A stretch of DNA of 19,258 nucleotides from an uncultured Collinsella sp. (GCA_900545835.1 URBB01000029.1:1-19258); one strand, 5' to 3'; positions 1-8,760 are shown, numbered from the stretch's first letter. Numbers and translations are program-made. The notes: generated by a model not told the origin, from the letters alone.

Positions 1-37
1 CCGGTCTCGTGGGCTCGGAGATGTGTATAAGAGACAG
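1..37 (+). other. Untrimmed Nextera (Tn5) sequencing adapter, left end
   Basis: Bases 4-37 match the Illumina Nextera transposase adapter for read 2. Its last 19 bases (19-37) are the Tn5 mosaic end AGATGTGTATAAGAGACAG. Bases 1-3 would be the end of an index. This is library-preparation sequence, not genome. Reading through it gives the false N-terminal peptide MGSEMCIRDR in front of the truncated murF. The genomic sequence starts at 38. Confidence 0.98.
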
Positions 38-38
38 G

Positions 39-1253
39 CGTGAGCCCGAGGCCGAGCTGGTCTCGCTGGCACAGGACAGGGGCTGTGCCATCTTGCTGAC
101 CGATGATCCCGAGGAGTTTCTGCTGCGTTTGGCGCACACGTACCGTCTGGAGCTTGGCTGCCTGGTCGTTGGCATTACCGGTTCCATCGGCAAGACGACG
201 ACCAAGGACGTGCTCGCCGCTGTACTCGCCAAGCGCTATCGTGTCTGGGCCACCAAGGGCAATTTCAATAACCTGATCGGCATGCCGCTCACGGTGCTTT
301 CCGCTCCGGCCGATACCGAGGTCCTGGTGCTCGAGATGGGCATGAACCATTTCCACGAGATTGAGCGTCTGTCCCAGTCCGCCAATCCCAACCTTGCCAT
401 CGTAAGCAAGATTGGTACCTCTCACATCGGCATTTTGGGCAGCCGCGAGAACATCGCCCGCGCTAAGGCCGAGATTGTCCAGGGTATGTGCGCCGCCGGC
501 GACTTCTTGCCGCTGCTGGTTTTGGGCGGTGAGGACGACTTTACGCCGTTCATTCGCGATACGTTCGCCCAGCCTGCTGGTATCGACGTGATGCTGGCCG
601 GCGTCTCGGACGATGATGAGGTCCGTGCCCGCGACATTCGTGTTGATGACGAGGGCCGTCCGGTCTTTACGCTCGATTTTGGCCAGGGTGAGACGATCGA
701 TACCATGCTTGCCATCCCCGGCGTGCAGTCCGTTCCTAATGCCGTTAAGGCCGCCGCGGTTTCCTATCGCCTGGGCGTGACGCCCGAGCAGATCGATGCT
801 GCCTTTAGGGGCCTCACGATCACCGGTCACCGCCAGGAGATCAAGCGCGCCAAGAGCGGTGCCCGCGTCATCGACGATTCCTATAACGCCAGTGCCGAAT
901 CCATGGCTGCTGGCCTCGATCTACTGTGCTCGCTTTCGTGCACGGGGTCTCGCATGGCGATCCTGGGCGAGATGGGCGAGATGGGCGATGAGGCTCCTCG
1001 CATGCATGAGCTCGTGGGCGCCTATGCGGCCGCCAAGAAGCTCGACATGCTGGCGTGCGTGGGTGGTGAGCTGGCCCAGCTTATGGCCGATGCCGCGCGC
1101 ATGATGGGCATGGACGAGGACCGCATCCAGGTGTTCTCCGATTATCAGCAGGTGCTCGACCGCATGGGCGGCGCGCTTGAAAAACATGATGTTGTACTGG
1201 TCAAGGGTTCCCGCTTTGTTGAGCTCGACCGCTTTGTGGAAGGTGTGTGCTAG
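39..1253 (+). CDS. murF: UDP-N-acetylmuramoyl-tripeptide--D-alanyl-D-alanine ligase (MurF), 5' truncated
   Basis: MurF adds D-Ala-D-Ala to UDP-MurNAc-tripeptide with ATP, the last cytoplasmic step before lipid I. About 404 native codons remain. Roughly the first 50-90 residues (the UMT-binding part of the N-terminal domain) are lost at the contig edge, and the bases before 38 are adapter. Visible Mur-ligase signatures are the ATP-binding loop GITGSIGKTTTKD (from base 171), the EMGMNHFHEI segment, the central SKIGTSHIGILGSRENIARAK stretch (MurF versions are usually NVGxAHL..FGS), the C-terminal-domain DDSYNASAESM motif, ILGEMGEMG, and VLVKGSRFVELDRFVE near the end. It ends in TAG three bases before the mraY ATG, so the two are probably co-transcribed. 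In related clusters murE lies upstream. The identification is firm; only the start is missing. Confidence 0.95.
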   Translation, partial: REPEAELVSLAQDRGCAILLTDDPEEFLLRLAHTYRLELGCLVVGITGSIGKTTTKDVLAAVLAKRYRVWATKGNFNNLIGMPLTVLSAPADTEVLVLEMGMNHFHEIERLSQSANPNLAIVSKIGTSHIGILGSRENIARAKAEIVQGMCAAGDFLPLLVLGGEDDFTPFIRDTFAQPAGIDVMLAGVSDDDEVRARDIRVDDEGRPVFTLDFGQGETIDTMLAIPGVQSVPNAVKAAAVSYRLGVTPEQIDAAFRGLTITGHRQEIKRAKSGARVIDDSYNASAESMAAGLDLLCSLSCTGSRMAILGEMGEMGDEAPRMHELVGAYAAAKKLDMLACVGGELAQLMADAARMMGMDEDRIQVFSDYQQVLDRMGGALEKHDVVLVKGSRFVELDRFVEGVC

Positions 1254-1256
1254 CCC

Positions 1257-2276
1257 ATGTTCGGCAATCCCTCGTATCCAACGTATCAGGCTTTTTTGGG
1301 GCTTGGCATCGCCGCTGCCATTGCGCTGCTGCTCATGCCGTGGTGGATCAAGCTGCTCAAGGTCGAGGGTATCGGCCAACAGGTCCGAGCCGACGGCCCC
1401 AAGCGTCATTTGATTAAACAGGGTACGCCGACCATGGGCGGCGTCATCATCCTTGTTGCGATTTCGCTGACCTGCCTGCTGATGGGCAAGCTCACCACCG
1501 AGCTCGTGCTCGTGCTGCTCGCCACGCTGGCGACCGGCGTGCTGGGCCTGATCGACGACCTGACCTCCGTTACGCATGGGCGCTCGCTCGGTCTGACGCC
1601 TCATGCCAAGATGATCGGCCTAACCATTATCTGTGTCACCTTTACGGTACTTGCCGTTAACTGGTGCGGCGTCGCCCCCGAGATTCGTTTTCCCGGCGGC
1701 CTGACGATTGACCTTGGCGTGCTTTCGACCACCATCTGCGGCCTTTCGTTCCCGTGGCTCTACATTGTCTTTTGCTGGCTGATGATCGCCGGTCTTTCTA
1801 ATGCCGTGAACCTGACCGATGGCCTTGACGGTCTTGCTGGCGGCACCTCCATGATTGCCATGCTCGCCATGGCTGCCATGGCGTTTTTGCACGGAGACGT
1901 GAACCTGTCCATCTTCTGCACCGCGTGTGCCGGTGCCTGCTTGGGCTTTCTGTGGTTCAACTGCTATCCGGCGAGCATCTTTATGGGCGATACCGGCTCG
2001 CTTGCCCTGGGCGCCGCGTTTGCCTGCACGTCCATCATGACCAACACCGAGGTCGTCTCCCTCATCATCGGCGGCCTGTTTATCGTTGAGACCCTGTCGG
2101 TCATGATTCAGGTTGTCTACTTCCACTTTACGCACAAGCGCGTCTTCCTTATGGCGCCCATCCATCATCATTTCGAAAAGAAGGGCTGGGCCGAGACCAA
2201 GGTCGTCATCCGTTTTTGGATTATCGCTGCGGCCTTTGGTGCCGTTGGCCTTGCTTTGTTCTTCCAGTTGGGATAG
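1257..2276 (+). CDS. mraY: Phospho-N-acetylmuramoyl-pentapeptide-transferase (MraY)
   Basis: This integral membrane enzyme transfers phospho-MurNAc-pentapeptide from UDP to undecaprenyl phosphate, making lipid I at the inner face of the membrane. The 339-residue length is typical. Family motifs are in order: GTPTMGG in the first cytoplasmic loop, the IDDL aspartates at D100/D101, NLTDGLDGLAGG with D188 and D191, MGDTGS at 243-248 and the HHH motif at 303-305 (APIHHHFEKKGW). Hydrophobic segments fit the usual ten-helix topology. The ATG at 1257 comes three bases after the murF stop. A GGAAGG at 1238-1243 inside murF is the only purine-rich candidate ribosome site and is rather far away, so translation may depend on coupling to murF. 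Confidence 0.97.
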   Translation: MFGNPSYPTYQAFLGLGIAAAIALLLMPWWIKLLKVEGIGQQVRADGPKRHLIKQGTPTMGGVIILVAISLTCLLMGKLTTELVLVLLATLATGVLGLIDDLTSVTHGRSLGLTPHAKMIGLTIICVTFTVLAVNWCGVAPEIRFPGGLTIDLGVLSTTICGLSFPWLYIVFCWLMIAGLSNAVNLTDGLDGLAGGTSMIAMLAMAAMAFLHGDVNLSIFCTACAGACLGFLWFNCYPASIFMGDTGSLALGAAFACTSIMTNTEVVSLIIGGLFIVETLSVMIQVVYFHFTHKRVFLMAPIHHHFEKKGWAETKVVIRFWIIAAAFGAVGLALFFQLG

Positions 2277-2285
2277 TGGTCTTTC

Positions 2286-3692
2286 ATGCCTCTTGCTGAT
2301 GTCTTTAGCCTGCTCGTTTTGGGTCAGGGCAAATCCGGTCTCGATGTCGCCCGCTGGGCGCTGGCACATCCCGAGCGCGTAAGCGCCGTTACCGTGTATG
2401 GCGGCGGTACCTCTGAGCCCAATGACGCCACGCGTGCGCTCGAGGCTGCTGGTGCGTCGTTTGTCTATGGGGCCGAACAGGTCGAGGGCGCCTATGACGT
2501 GTGCGTGACATGCCCGGGTATTTCGGAGTTCTCGTCCTTCTTTAAGGCGGGGCGTGAGCATGCCGCTCAGATTATGGGCGAGCCCGAGTTTGCCTATCGC
2601 TTGTCTCCCCAAAATTGGATTGCCATCACGGGCACCAACGGCAAGACAACTACCACGTCGCTGACTGATTATCTGCTCAAGGCCGCCGGTGAAGCCAGCG
2701 TGGCCGTCGGCAATATCGGTGAGCCGCCGGTGAACGAGATCGACGGCCGCGCACATAATGAGTGGTTTGTGGCCGAGCTGTCGAGTTATCAGATTGCTAC
2801 GACCGCCGAGCTTCATCCTCGTGTGGCGGTGCTGCTCAACATCACGCCCGACCACCTGGGCTGGCACAAGAGCCACAAGAACTATGCGCTTGCCAAGATC
2901 AAGTTGTTCGAGAATATGGTCGACGACGACCTCGTGGTTATCGACGTTGAGGATGCCGGCATCCATGAGTTCGATGAGTACATCTACATGCCGGGCCGCC
3001 GCATCTGCAAGGTCGCTTTTGACGAGCCCGAGGGTGCAGACGCCGCCTTTGTGCGCGACGGCAAGTTGGTCGTCCGCCTGAAGGGCGTCGAGACTCAGCT
3101 TGTCGCCACTTCCGAGCTCAAGATCTCGGGCCATCACAATGTCATCAATGCCCTATGTGCTGCCACGGCTGCTTTGGCCGTCGGTGCCGATCCCGAGGGC
3201 ATTTGCCGTGGTTTGGCATCGTTCCAGCCGCTGGAGCACCGCGTTGAGCCCTGTGGCGAGATCGATGGCGTGCGCTACGTCAACGATTCCAAGGCAACGA
3301 ACACCGATGCAGTCGAAAAGGCCCTGACGGCGTTTCCCGACGACGATGTGATTTTGCTGCTCGGCGGCCACGATAAGGGCACTCCGCTCACGGACTTCGC
3401 GCGCGTCGTTATGGACAACGTGCGCTCGGTCGTTTGCTTTGGCGATGCGCGCGAGCGCTTTACCGCCGCTATGGACGAGGCCGATGTCGATGGTGACGTG
3501 GATATCGCCCAGGCGGATGACCTGCGCGATGCCGTGGACGTCGCCCGTTCGCTGTCGAGCCGTGGCGACGTGATCTTACTTTCTCCTGCCTGCTCTTCGT
3601 TCGATGAGTTCTCGGGCTATGAGGAGCGCGGCCGCGTGTTTAAGGACTATGTGGCCCAGCTTGCCGCTGCGGCGAAATCGCAAATGGAATAG
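2286..3692 (+). CDS. murD: UDP-N-acetylmuramoyl-L-alanine--D-glutamate ligase (MurD)
   Basis: MurD adds D-glutamate to UDP-MurNAc-L-Ala in the cytoplasm. The 468-residue length is normal. The N-terminal Rossmann-like domain opens with LLVLGQGKSGLDVARWA. The ATP-binding loop GTNGKTTTTS starts at G116, followed by ELSSYQI, NITPDHLGWH and a lysine in NYALAKIKLF at the position of the carbamylated active-site lysine. The C-terminal domain carries HRVE, VNDSKATNTDAV, LLGGHDKGT and the diagnostic LLSPACSSFDEFSGYEERG. Order in the pathway is before MurE and MurF, but as in most dcw clusters the gene follows mraY. It starts 9 bases after mraY and ends just before ftsW, whose ribosome site overlaps the murD stop. 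Confidence 0.97.
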   Translation: MPLADVFSLLVLGQGKSGLDVARWALAHPERVSAVTVYGGGTSEPNDATRALEAAGASFVYGAEQVEGAYDVCVTCPGISEFSSFFKAGREHAAQIMGEPEFAYRLSPQNWIAITGTNGKTTTTSLTDYLLKAAGEASVAVGNIGEPPVNEIDGRAHNEWFVAELSSYQIATTAELHPRVAVLLNITPDHLGWHKSHKNYALAKIKLFENMVDDDLVVIDVEDAGIHEFDEYIYMPGRRICKVAFDEPEGADAAFVRDGKLVVRLKGVETQLVATSELKISGHHNVINALCAATAALAVGADPEGICRGLASFQPLEHRVEPCGEIDGVRYVNDSKATNTDAVEKALTAFPDDDVILLLGGHDKGTPLTDFARVVMDNVRSVVCFGDARERFTAAMDEADVDGDVDIAQADDLRDAVDVARSLSSRGDVILLSPACSSFDEFSGYEERGRVFKDYVAQLAAAAKSQME

Positions 3693-3701
3693 GGGTTGCC
3701 G

Positions 3702-5222
3702 GTGAGAGAGGAGAGCCCCCGACAAGGTATGAGGAGGCCCGACTCGGACCGTGCTTCCTCGCGGCGCAGCACACCGCGTTCCGGTCGCGGCGGGCAGACG
3801 TTTAGCGAACGCTATATTGCCGGCGTTCCCGCCCGTATCATGCGCCCCCGTTTGATATTCATGGCCTGCCTGTTTACCTTGGTGTGCTTTGGCCTGCTGA
3901 TGGTGTACTCGGCGTCTTCGGTCGAGGCGCTGCACGAGAATGGCTCGGCGACGTTTTTTCTGTTTCGACAAGCCGCGTTTGCCGGAGTTGGCGTGCTGGC
4001 TATGGTTGCCATCGTGCGCATCTTGCCGGACAGTTGGTTTGGGGAAGACGTGCTCAGGATCTTCCTCATAGGCATGATAGGGCTACTGTTTCTGGTGTTC
4101 TTGGTGGGCAGCGGCAGCCGTGGCGCCACGCGCTGGCTCAACATCGCCGGCATTCAGTTCCAGCCTTCCGAGTTTTTAAAGCCATTTGCCATTGCGTATT
4201 CGGCCATCATGCTCGATCGCTTCTTTTCGCCCGGTGGCAACATCAACGAATTCCTTCGCAAGATGGGCATCTACCTGGGCATTTCGCTCTTTCTGATCTT
4301 TATCCAGCCCGATTTCGGTACTGTCCTGATCATCCTGTTGACCCTCATGTGCATGGCGTTGTTTGCGGGTCTCGACCCCAGATTTATCATCGGCGTGCTA
4401 ATCTTCGGCATTCTCGTGATCGTGATTGCGCTTGTCGCAGAGCCGTACCGTATGGTGCGTATTCAGGTTGCCTTGAACCCTTGGGCCGACGAGTATGGTG
4501 ACGGCTATCAGGCCACGCTTGCCATCATGGCCTTTGCCTCGGGCGGTCTGTTCGGCCGTGGCATCGGCAACTCAACCATGAAGTACTCGTATCTGCCCGA
4601 GGCGCACAATGACTACATCCTGGCTATCATTGGCGAGGAAGTCGGCTTTGTCGGAACCGTGCTGTTCTTCTTGGTGTTTGCGATGCTGATCTACTCGGCG
4701 TTTCGCATTGCCGAGCAGGCGACCGATCGTCGGGGCGCGCTCATGGCGTCTGGCTCCGCGGTCATTCTCGCAGTGCAGTTTTTGATTAACGCGCTGGGCA
4801 TCCTCAACGTGTTTCCCATGACGGGCAAACCGTTGCCGTTTATTAGCTACGGTGGTTCGTCGATTATTGTGTCGCTTATGCTTGCCGGGTTGATCCTGCG
4901 CGTTTCGTACGAGAGCGCCCGCCGCGATGAGTATGACCGCCGCCGTGAGAGCTTTGCCGTTATGGACGAGAGCACCGCCGGCGTGCCCCACGTGCGCGGC
5001 GAGCGATCTTCGCGTAACGGTTTTACCGTCCTGGATGGCTCTGCGACCGAGCCGGCAGCCCGCCCGCGTCAGCGAATGGCTCCGCAAGGTCGTCCGCAGC
5101 GCCCCAGCCCTCGCAACGCGGGCGGCGGATATAATCGAATCGATTTGAACTCGGACCCGTCGGCGCGTCTGCGTACCGACGACCAGGGACCGCGTGTACG
5201 AAGGGACTACCATGACCGATAA
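3702..5222 (+). CDS. ftsW: Septal peptidoglycan glycosyltransferase FtsW (SEDS family)
   Basis: FtsW polymerises lipid II into glycan at the septum together with a class B penicillin-binding protein. SEDS motifs are clear: GATRWLNIAGIQFQPSEFLK, IQPDFGT, LPEAHNDYILAIIGEEVGF (D304 is the likely catalytic aspartate) and LPFISYGGSSI, among about ten membrane segments. GTG at 3702 is chosen because AGGGG at 3691-3695 is six bases upstream. TTG at 3696 has no room for a ribosome site, and ATG at 3729 is a possible shorter start. The protein is long for the family (about 506 residues): a charged cytoplasmic N-terminus of about 45 residues, and a tail of about 107 residues after the last helix (from R400) rich in Arg, Pro, Ser and Gly. 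The tail is probably disordered. The stop overlaps the murG start by 11 bases. Confidence 0.93.
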   Translation: MREESPRQGMRRPDSDRASSRRSTPRSGRGGQTFSERYIAGVPARIMRPRLIFMACLFTLVCFGLLMVYSASSVEALHENGSATFFLFRQAAFAGVGVLAMVAIVRILPDSWFGEDVLRIFLIGMIGLLFLVFLVGSGSRGATRWLNIAGIQFQPSEFLKPFAIAYSAIMLDRFFSPGGNINEFLRKMGIYLGISLFLIFIQPDFGTVLIILLTLMCMALFAGLDPRFIIGVLIFGILVIVIALVAEPYRMVRIQVALNPWADEYGDGYQATLAIMAFASGGLFGRGIGNSTMKYSYLPEAHNDYILAIIGEEVGFVGTVLFFLVFAMLIYSAFRIAEQATDRRGALMASGSAVILAVQFLINALGILNVFPMTGKPLPFISYGGSSIIVSLMLAGLILRVSYESARRDEYDRRRESFAVMDESTAGVPHVRGERSSRNGFTVLDGSATEPAARPRQRMAPQGRPQRPSPRNAGGGYNRIDLNSDPSARLRTDDQGPRVRRDYHDR

Positions 5223-6327
5223 AATGACCGTTGCTATTGCAGCCGGCGGCACGGCAGGACACATCAACCCCGCGCTCGCCTTGGCCGAAGAACTGCGTGA
5301 CCGTGGCCACCACGTTGTATTCGTGGGCCAGTCGCGCAAGCTCGAGGGTCGTCTGGTCCCCGAGGCTGGGTTTGATTTTGTGCCCATTACGGTCACGGGC
5401 TTCGACCGCTCCCGTCCTTGGACGGCGCTGACCTCGCTGTGGCGCGTCAACAAAGCCAAGCGTGCGCTCGCCAGTCATTTCTCAAAGGTCGGCAAGCCCG
5501 ATGCCGCCATTGGTTTTGGTGCCTATGTCGAGGTTCCGCTGCTGGGGTGGTGCAAGGGCGCAGGCGTTCCGTATCTGCTGCATGAGCAGAACTCTGTTCC
5601 GGGCCTGGCCAACAAGATGATGAACTCCCACGCCGCCCGCGTGTGCATCTCGGTGCCGGCAGCGCGTTCGGTCTTTGAGCGCGAAGGTGACCCTGACCAC
5701 GTGCTCATGACCGGCAACCCCGTACGTCGCTCGGTAATCGAAGGCGATCGCGCTCGCGGCCGCAAGGCACTTGGCGTTCCCGAGGACGCTACGCTGCTGC
5801 TCGTCTTTGGCGGTTCACTTGGCGCCCAGCACCTCAACGAGCGCGTGGTTTCGCTCAAAAACGAGCTGCTTTCGCGCAAGAACCTCTATGTGTTGCATTC
5901 GACGGGTGCCGACGGCTTTGAGGAGACCGAGCGCGCTTTGGCGCTGACGCCCGAGGAGGCGAAGCATTACCGCGTCCAGCCTTACATCGACAACATGGGC
6001 GATATGCTGGCTGCTGCCGATTTGGTGCTCTCGCGTTCGGGCGCATCGAGCGTGGCCGAGATCGCTGCACTCGCCGTGCCTTCGGTGCTCGTGCCGTACC
6101 CGCATGCGACGGCCGACCACCAAACCACCAATGCCCGGTATCTGGTCGACGCCGGGGCCGGCGTGCTCTGCGCCGATGCCGATATCGACGGTTCTGCCTT
6201 TGCCGATGAACTGCTGCACCTGGTCGATGACGCGGCGGCGCGCGACGCCATGCGTCAGGCGGCGCGTGGTCTGGCTCAGGATAGGGCCGCCGCTCTTCTG
6301 GCGGATGCGGTAGAGGGTTTGCGTTAG
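5212..6327 (+). CDS. murG: UDP-GlcNAc:lipid I N-acetylglucosaminyltransferase (MurG)
   Basis: MurG is a peripheral GT-B enzyme that adds GlcNAc to lipid I, giving lipid II at the inner membrane face. The 371 residues carry the N-terminal glycine-rich loop GGTAGHINPALALAEEL (from G12), HEQNSVPGLANK, the second glycine loop FGGSLGAQHLNE, and the C-terminal donor-binding signature SRSGASSVAEIAALAVPSVL followed by PYPHATADHQTTNA. The ATG at 5212 has AAGGGA six bases upstream and lies inside the last codons of ftsW (11-base overlap), which points to translational coupling. An upstream in-frame GTG at 5194 and ATG at 5224 are less likely starts. The gene order ftsW-murG is standard. Confidence 0.96.
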   Translation: MTDKMTVAIAAGGTAGHINPALALAEELRDRGHHVVFVGQSRKLEGRLVPEAGFDFVPITVTGFDRSRPWTALTSLWRVNKAKRALASHFSKVGKPDAAIGFGAYVEVPLLGWCKGAGVPYLLHEQNSVPGLANKMMNSHAARVCISVPAARSVFEREGDPDHVLMTGNPVRRSVIEGDRARGRKALGVPEDATLLLVFGGSLGAQHLNERVVSLKNELLSRKNLYVLHSTGADGFEETERALALTPEEAKHYRVQPYIDNMGDMLAAADLVLSRSGASSVAEIAALAVPSVLVPYPHATADHQTTNARYLVDAGAGVLCADADIDGSAFADELLHLVDDAAARDAMRQAARGLAQDRAAALLADAVEGLR

Positions 6328-6424
6328 TTAGACGGGATATCGTCGGTCGCCCTCGCGCTGATGCGGTAGGTGCGGTACAGTTAACGGGTTACAGGCAGTG
6401 TTTACGCAAGGAGTACACGAGCAC
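6328..6424 (+). other. murG-murC intergenic spacer
   Basis: These 97 bases are the only real gap within the mur block. They hold the murC ribosome site (AAGGAG at 6408-6413, 11 bases before the ATG). I see no terminator (no stem followed by a T-run) and no convincing -35/-10 pair. A short GCGGTA direct repeat (6363-6368 and 6372-6377) is probably chance. Confidence 0.5.
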
Positions 6425-7843
6425 ATGGCTGATTCCCAGACTGCAACCTCCGCGCCCGAGTTTAAGAGCGCCCACTTTATCGGTATCGGCGGCGCCGGCA
6501 TGAGCGGCATCGCCCTCGTTCTGCACGAGCGCGGTTATGCCGTTACCGGCTCCGACCTTAAGACGTCACGTTATATCCGCCAGCTTACCCGCGCTGGTGT
6601 GAAGGTACATGTGGGCCATGAGGCCGCGACGATCGACGAGGTCAAGCCCGACGTGGTTGTTGTCTCCACCGCTATTCCGGAGTCCAACCCTGAACTCGTG
6701 CGCGCTCGCGAGCTTGGTATTCCCGTGTGGCCCCGTGCCAAGATGCTCTCTGCCTTGGGCCACGGCTACACTACCGTCGCTGTTGCCGGCACGCATGGCA
6801 AGACCACCACGTCTTCGATGTGCGCCACCATGCTCGACCGCATGGGTCTGGATCCGAGCTTCTTGATCGGCGGCATCGTCGAGGGCTATGACACGAACGG
6901 CAAGAACGGCTCGGGCGACTACTTTGTCGCCGAGGCCGACGAGTCCGACAGCTCCTTCCTGTTCCTGAACCCCAACGTGGTCATTGTGACCAACGTCGAG
7001 GCCGATCACCTCGATCACTACTCGGGTATCGAGGAGATCGAAGCGACTTTCGCCAAATTCATGAGCCTGGTGGGCGAGGACGGCACCGTCATCGTCTGCG
7101 GTGAGGACCCGCATCTGGTCGAGCTCGCCAAGTCGACGGGCCGTCACGTGCTTTCCTACGGCTTTGCCGAGAGCAACGACATCGTCTGCATGCACCCGGA
7201 TGTCAAAGGCATCCAGAGTGACTTTATCGTTCGCTTTGAGGACGGCACTGAGCATGCCGTGGAGATCAAGAGCAATCCCGGTCGCCACAACATGCTCAAC
7301 GCCACGGCGGTGCTCACCGTCGCCCATGTCCTGGGCCTTGACATCGACGCCGCCGCCAAGGCGCTCTCGAGCTTTGAGGGCGTCCGCCGTCGCTTTACCC
7401 ACGTGGGCGATATCGATGGCATCACCGTGGTCGATGATTACGGCCATCACCCCACCGAGATCAAGGCGACGCTTGCTGCCGCTTCGTCGCTGGGCTACAA
7501 GCACGTCGACGTCGTGTTCCAGCCGCACCGCTATTCGCGCCTGCAGGCCCTGTGCGACGACTTTGCCGATGCATTTGCCAATGCCGATAAACTGCTGCTG
7601 ATTGATGTGTTCTCGGCTGGCGAGATGCCCATTCCGGGTGTTACCTCTAAGATGCTCGCCGATACCGTGCGCGCCAAGCATCCTGGCAAGGAGGTCGTGT
7701 ACTGCTCCAGCCGTCTTGAGCTCAATCAGGAGCTCGAGCAGATGGTGGGCGAGGGCGACCTGCTGCTCACTATGGGTGCCGGTGACGTTACGACCGTCGG
7801 TCCCGAGTTCATTGAGTATCTGACTGCCAAGAAAGACGCTTAA
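6425..7843 (+). CDS. murC: UDP-N-acetylmuramate--L-alanine ligase (MurC)
   Basis: MurC starts the peptide stem by joining L-Ala to UDP-MurNAc. The 472 residues are typical in length. The N-terminal UDP-binding loop is FIGIGGAGMSGIA (about residues 18-30), the ATP loop GTHGKTTTS begins at G122, and EADESDSSFLFLNP plus TNVEADHLDHY follow in the central domain. The C-terminal domain has VVDDYGHHPTEIKATL and FQPHRYSRL, both characteristic of MurC. I chose ATG 6425 because AAGGAG precedes it; the in-frame GTG at 6398 lies upstream of that site. Five bases separate the stop from murB. PgeF, encoded downstream at 11538, is thought to correct wrong amino acids that this enzyme can add. Confidence 0.97.
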   Translation: MADSQTATSAPEFKSAHFIGIGGAGMSGIALVLHERGYAVTGSDLKTSRYIRQLTRAGVKVHVGHEAATIDEVKPDVVVVSTAIPESNPELVRARELGIPVWPRAKMLSALGHGYTTVAVAGTHGKTTTSSMCATMLDRMGLDPSFLIGGIVEGYDTNGKNGSGDYFVAEADESDSSFLFLNPNVVIVTNVEADHLDHYSGIEEIEATFAKFMSLVGEDGTVIVCGEDPHLVELAKSTGRHVLSYGFAESNDIVCMHPDVKGIQSDFIVRFEDGTEHAVEIKSNPGRHNMLNATAVLTVAHVLGLDIDAAAKALSSFEGVRRRFTHVGDIDGITVVDDYGHHPTEIKATLAAASSLGYKHVDVVFQPHRYSRLQALCDDFADAFANADKLLLIDVFSAGEMPIPGVTSKMLADTVRAKHPGKEVVYCSSRLELNQELEQMVGEGDLLLTMGAGDVTTVGPEFIEYLTAKKDA

Positions 7844-7848
7844 GTCTA

Positions 7849-8760
7849 ATGGGTCTGTTTAACGCCGTCATGGCGCTCTCGGGCATGATCGACACGGATG
7901 TGATCGAGGACGAGCGCCTTGCGCGTCATACGAGCTATCGTATCGGCGGCAAGGCCGACCTCTTTGTGACGTGCCATAGCTATCATGCCCTCCGCCGCGC
8001 CGTGGCGGTGCTCGATCGCGAGCAGGTGCCGTGGGTCATCATCGGCAAGGGCTCCAATCTGCTGGTTGCCGATGGCGGTTATCGCGGCGCCGTCATTTCG
8101 CTCGGACGTGAGTTTCAGCGCACGGTTGTTGCCGATGACGGTTGTACGCTGACGGTCGGTGCGGGCGTGATGTTTGCGCGCCTGGTCAACGATACCCTGT
8201 CGCGTAGCCTCTCGGGCCTTGAGTTTGCCGTTGGCATCCCTGGTTCGGTTGGCGGTGCGATATCTATGAATGCCGGCACACGGACCGAGTGGATTGGCTC
8301 GCTGGTTGAGGATGTCGTAACGTTTGACCCGGCATCCGGTATCAAACATTATGCGGGGTCCGAGATCACTTGGGGCTACCGCGAATGTAGCCTTCCCCGC
8401 AATGAGATCATCCTCGAGTGCGTGCTCAAGCTTAAACTGGCGCCCAAGGCCGACATTCGCGAGCGCATGGAGCGGTACCTGACGAGGCGCAAGCGTACAC
8501 AGCCCATGGGTCGCGCATCCTGCGGGTCGGTCTTTCGCAACCCGCCCGATGCGAGCGTGGGCAAGCTTATCGAGGATTGTGGATTAAAGGGTTTTTCGAT
8601 TGGCGGCGCGGAAGTTTCGCCCGTTCACGCTAATTTTATCGTTAATAACGGAACTGCCTCGGCCGATGACGTTGCCGCGGTTATCAGACATGTGCACGGA
8701 AAGGTGAGGGAGGCGTATGGCATCGAGCTCAGACCGGAAGTTAAATTCCTCGGCTTCTAG
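7849..8760 (+). CDS. murB: UDP-N-acetylenolpyruvoylglucosamine reductase (MurB), type II
   Basis: MurB is an FAD enzyme that reduces UDP-GlcNAc-enolpyruvate to UDP-MurNAc using NADPH. The 303 residues include the FAD-binding signatures HTSYRIGGKADLF, IIGKGSNLLVADGGYRG and GLEFAVGIPGSVGGAISMNAG. The likely catalytic residues are R178 (GYREC), S227 (CGSVFRNP) and E297 (LRPEVKFLG close to the C-terminus). The compact length and these C-terminal motifs fit the type II (Gram-positive) form. The ATG at 7849 has no clear ribosome site; ATGs at 7870 and 7885 are alternatives but no better. Its 3' end overlaps ftsQ by 44 bases. Placement between murC and ftsQ resembles Firmicutes; in mycobacteria and corynebacteria murB is usually elsewhere (from general knowledge). 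Confidence 0.95.
   Translation: MGLFNAVMALSGMIDTDVIEDERLARHTSYRIGGKADLFVTCHSYHALRRAVAVLDREQVPWVIIGKGSNLLVADGGYRGAVISLGREFQRTVVADDGCTLTVGAGVMFARLVNDTLSRSLSGLEFAVGIPGSVGGAISMNAGTRTEWIGSLVEDVVTFDPASGIKHYAGSEITWGYRECSLPRNEIILECVLKLKLAPKADIRERMERYLTRRKRTQPMGRASCGSVFRNPPDASVGKLIEDCGLKGFSIGGAEVSPVHANFIVNNGTASADDVAAVIRHVHGKVREAYGIELRPEVKFLGF

Noticed and set aside
19..37. Tn5 mosaic end as evidence for a natural transposon
   Set aside because: The adjoining bases are commercial adapter sequence and the same is seen at the other end, so it is library preparation, not a mobile element.
1620..3137. 505-residue minus-strand ORF opposite mraY and murD
   Set aside because: It lies wholly antisense to two clear conserved genes, has His/Gly/Asp-rich composition typical of GC-rich shadow frames, and shows no known domain.
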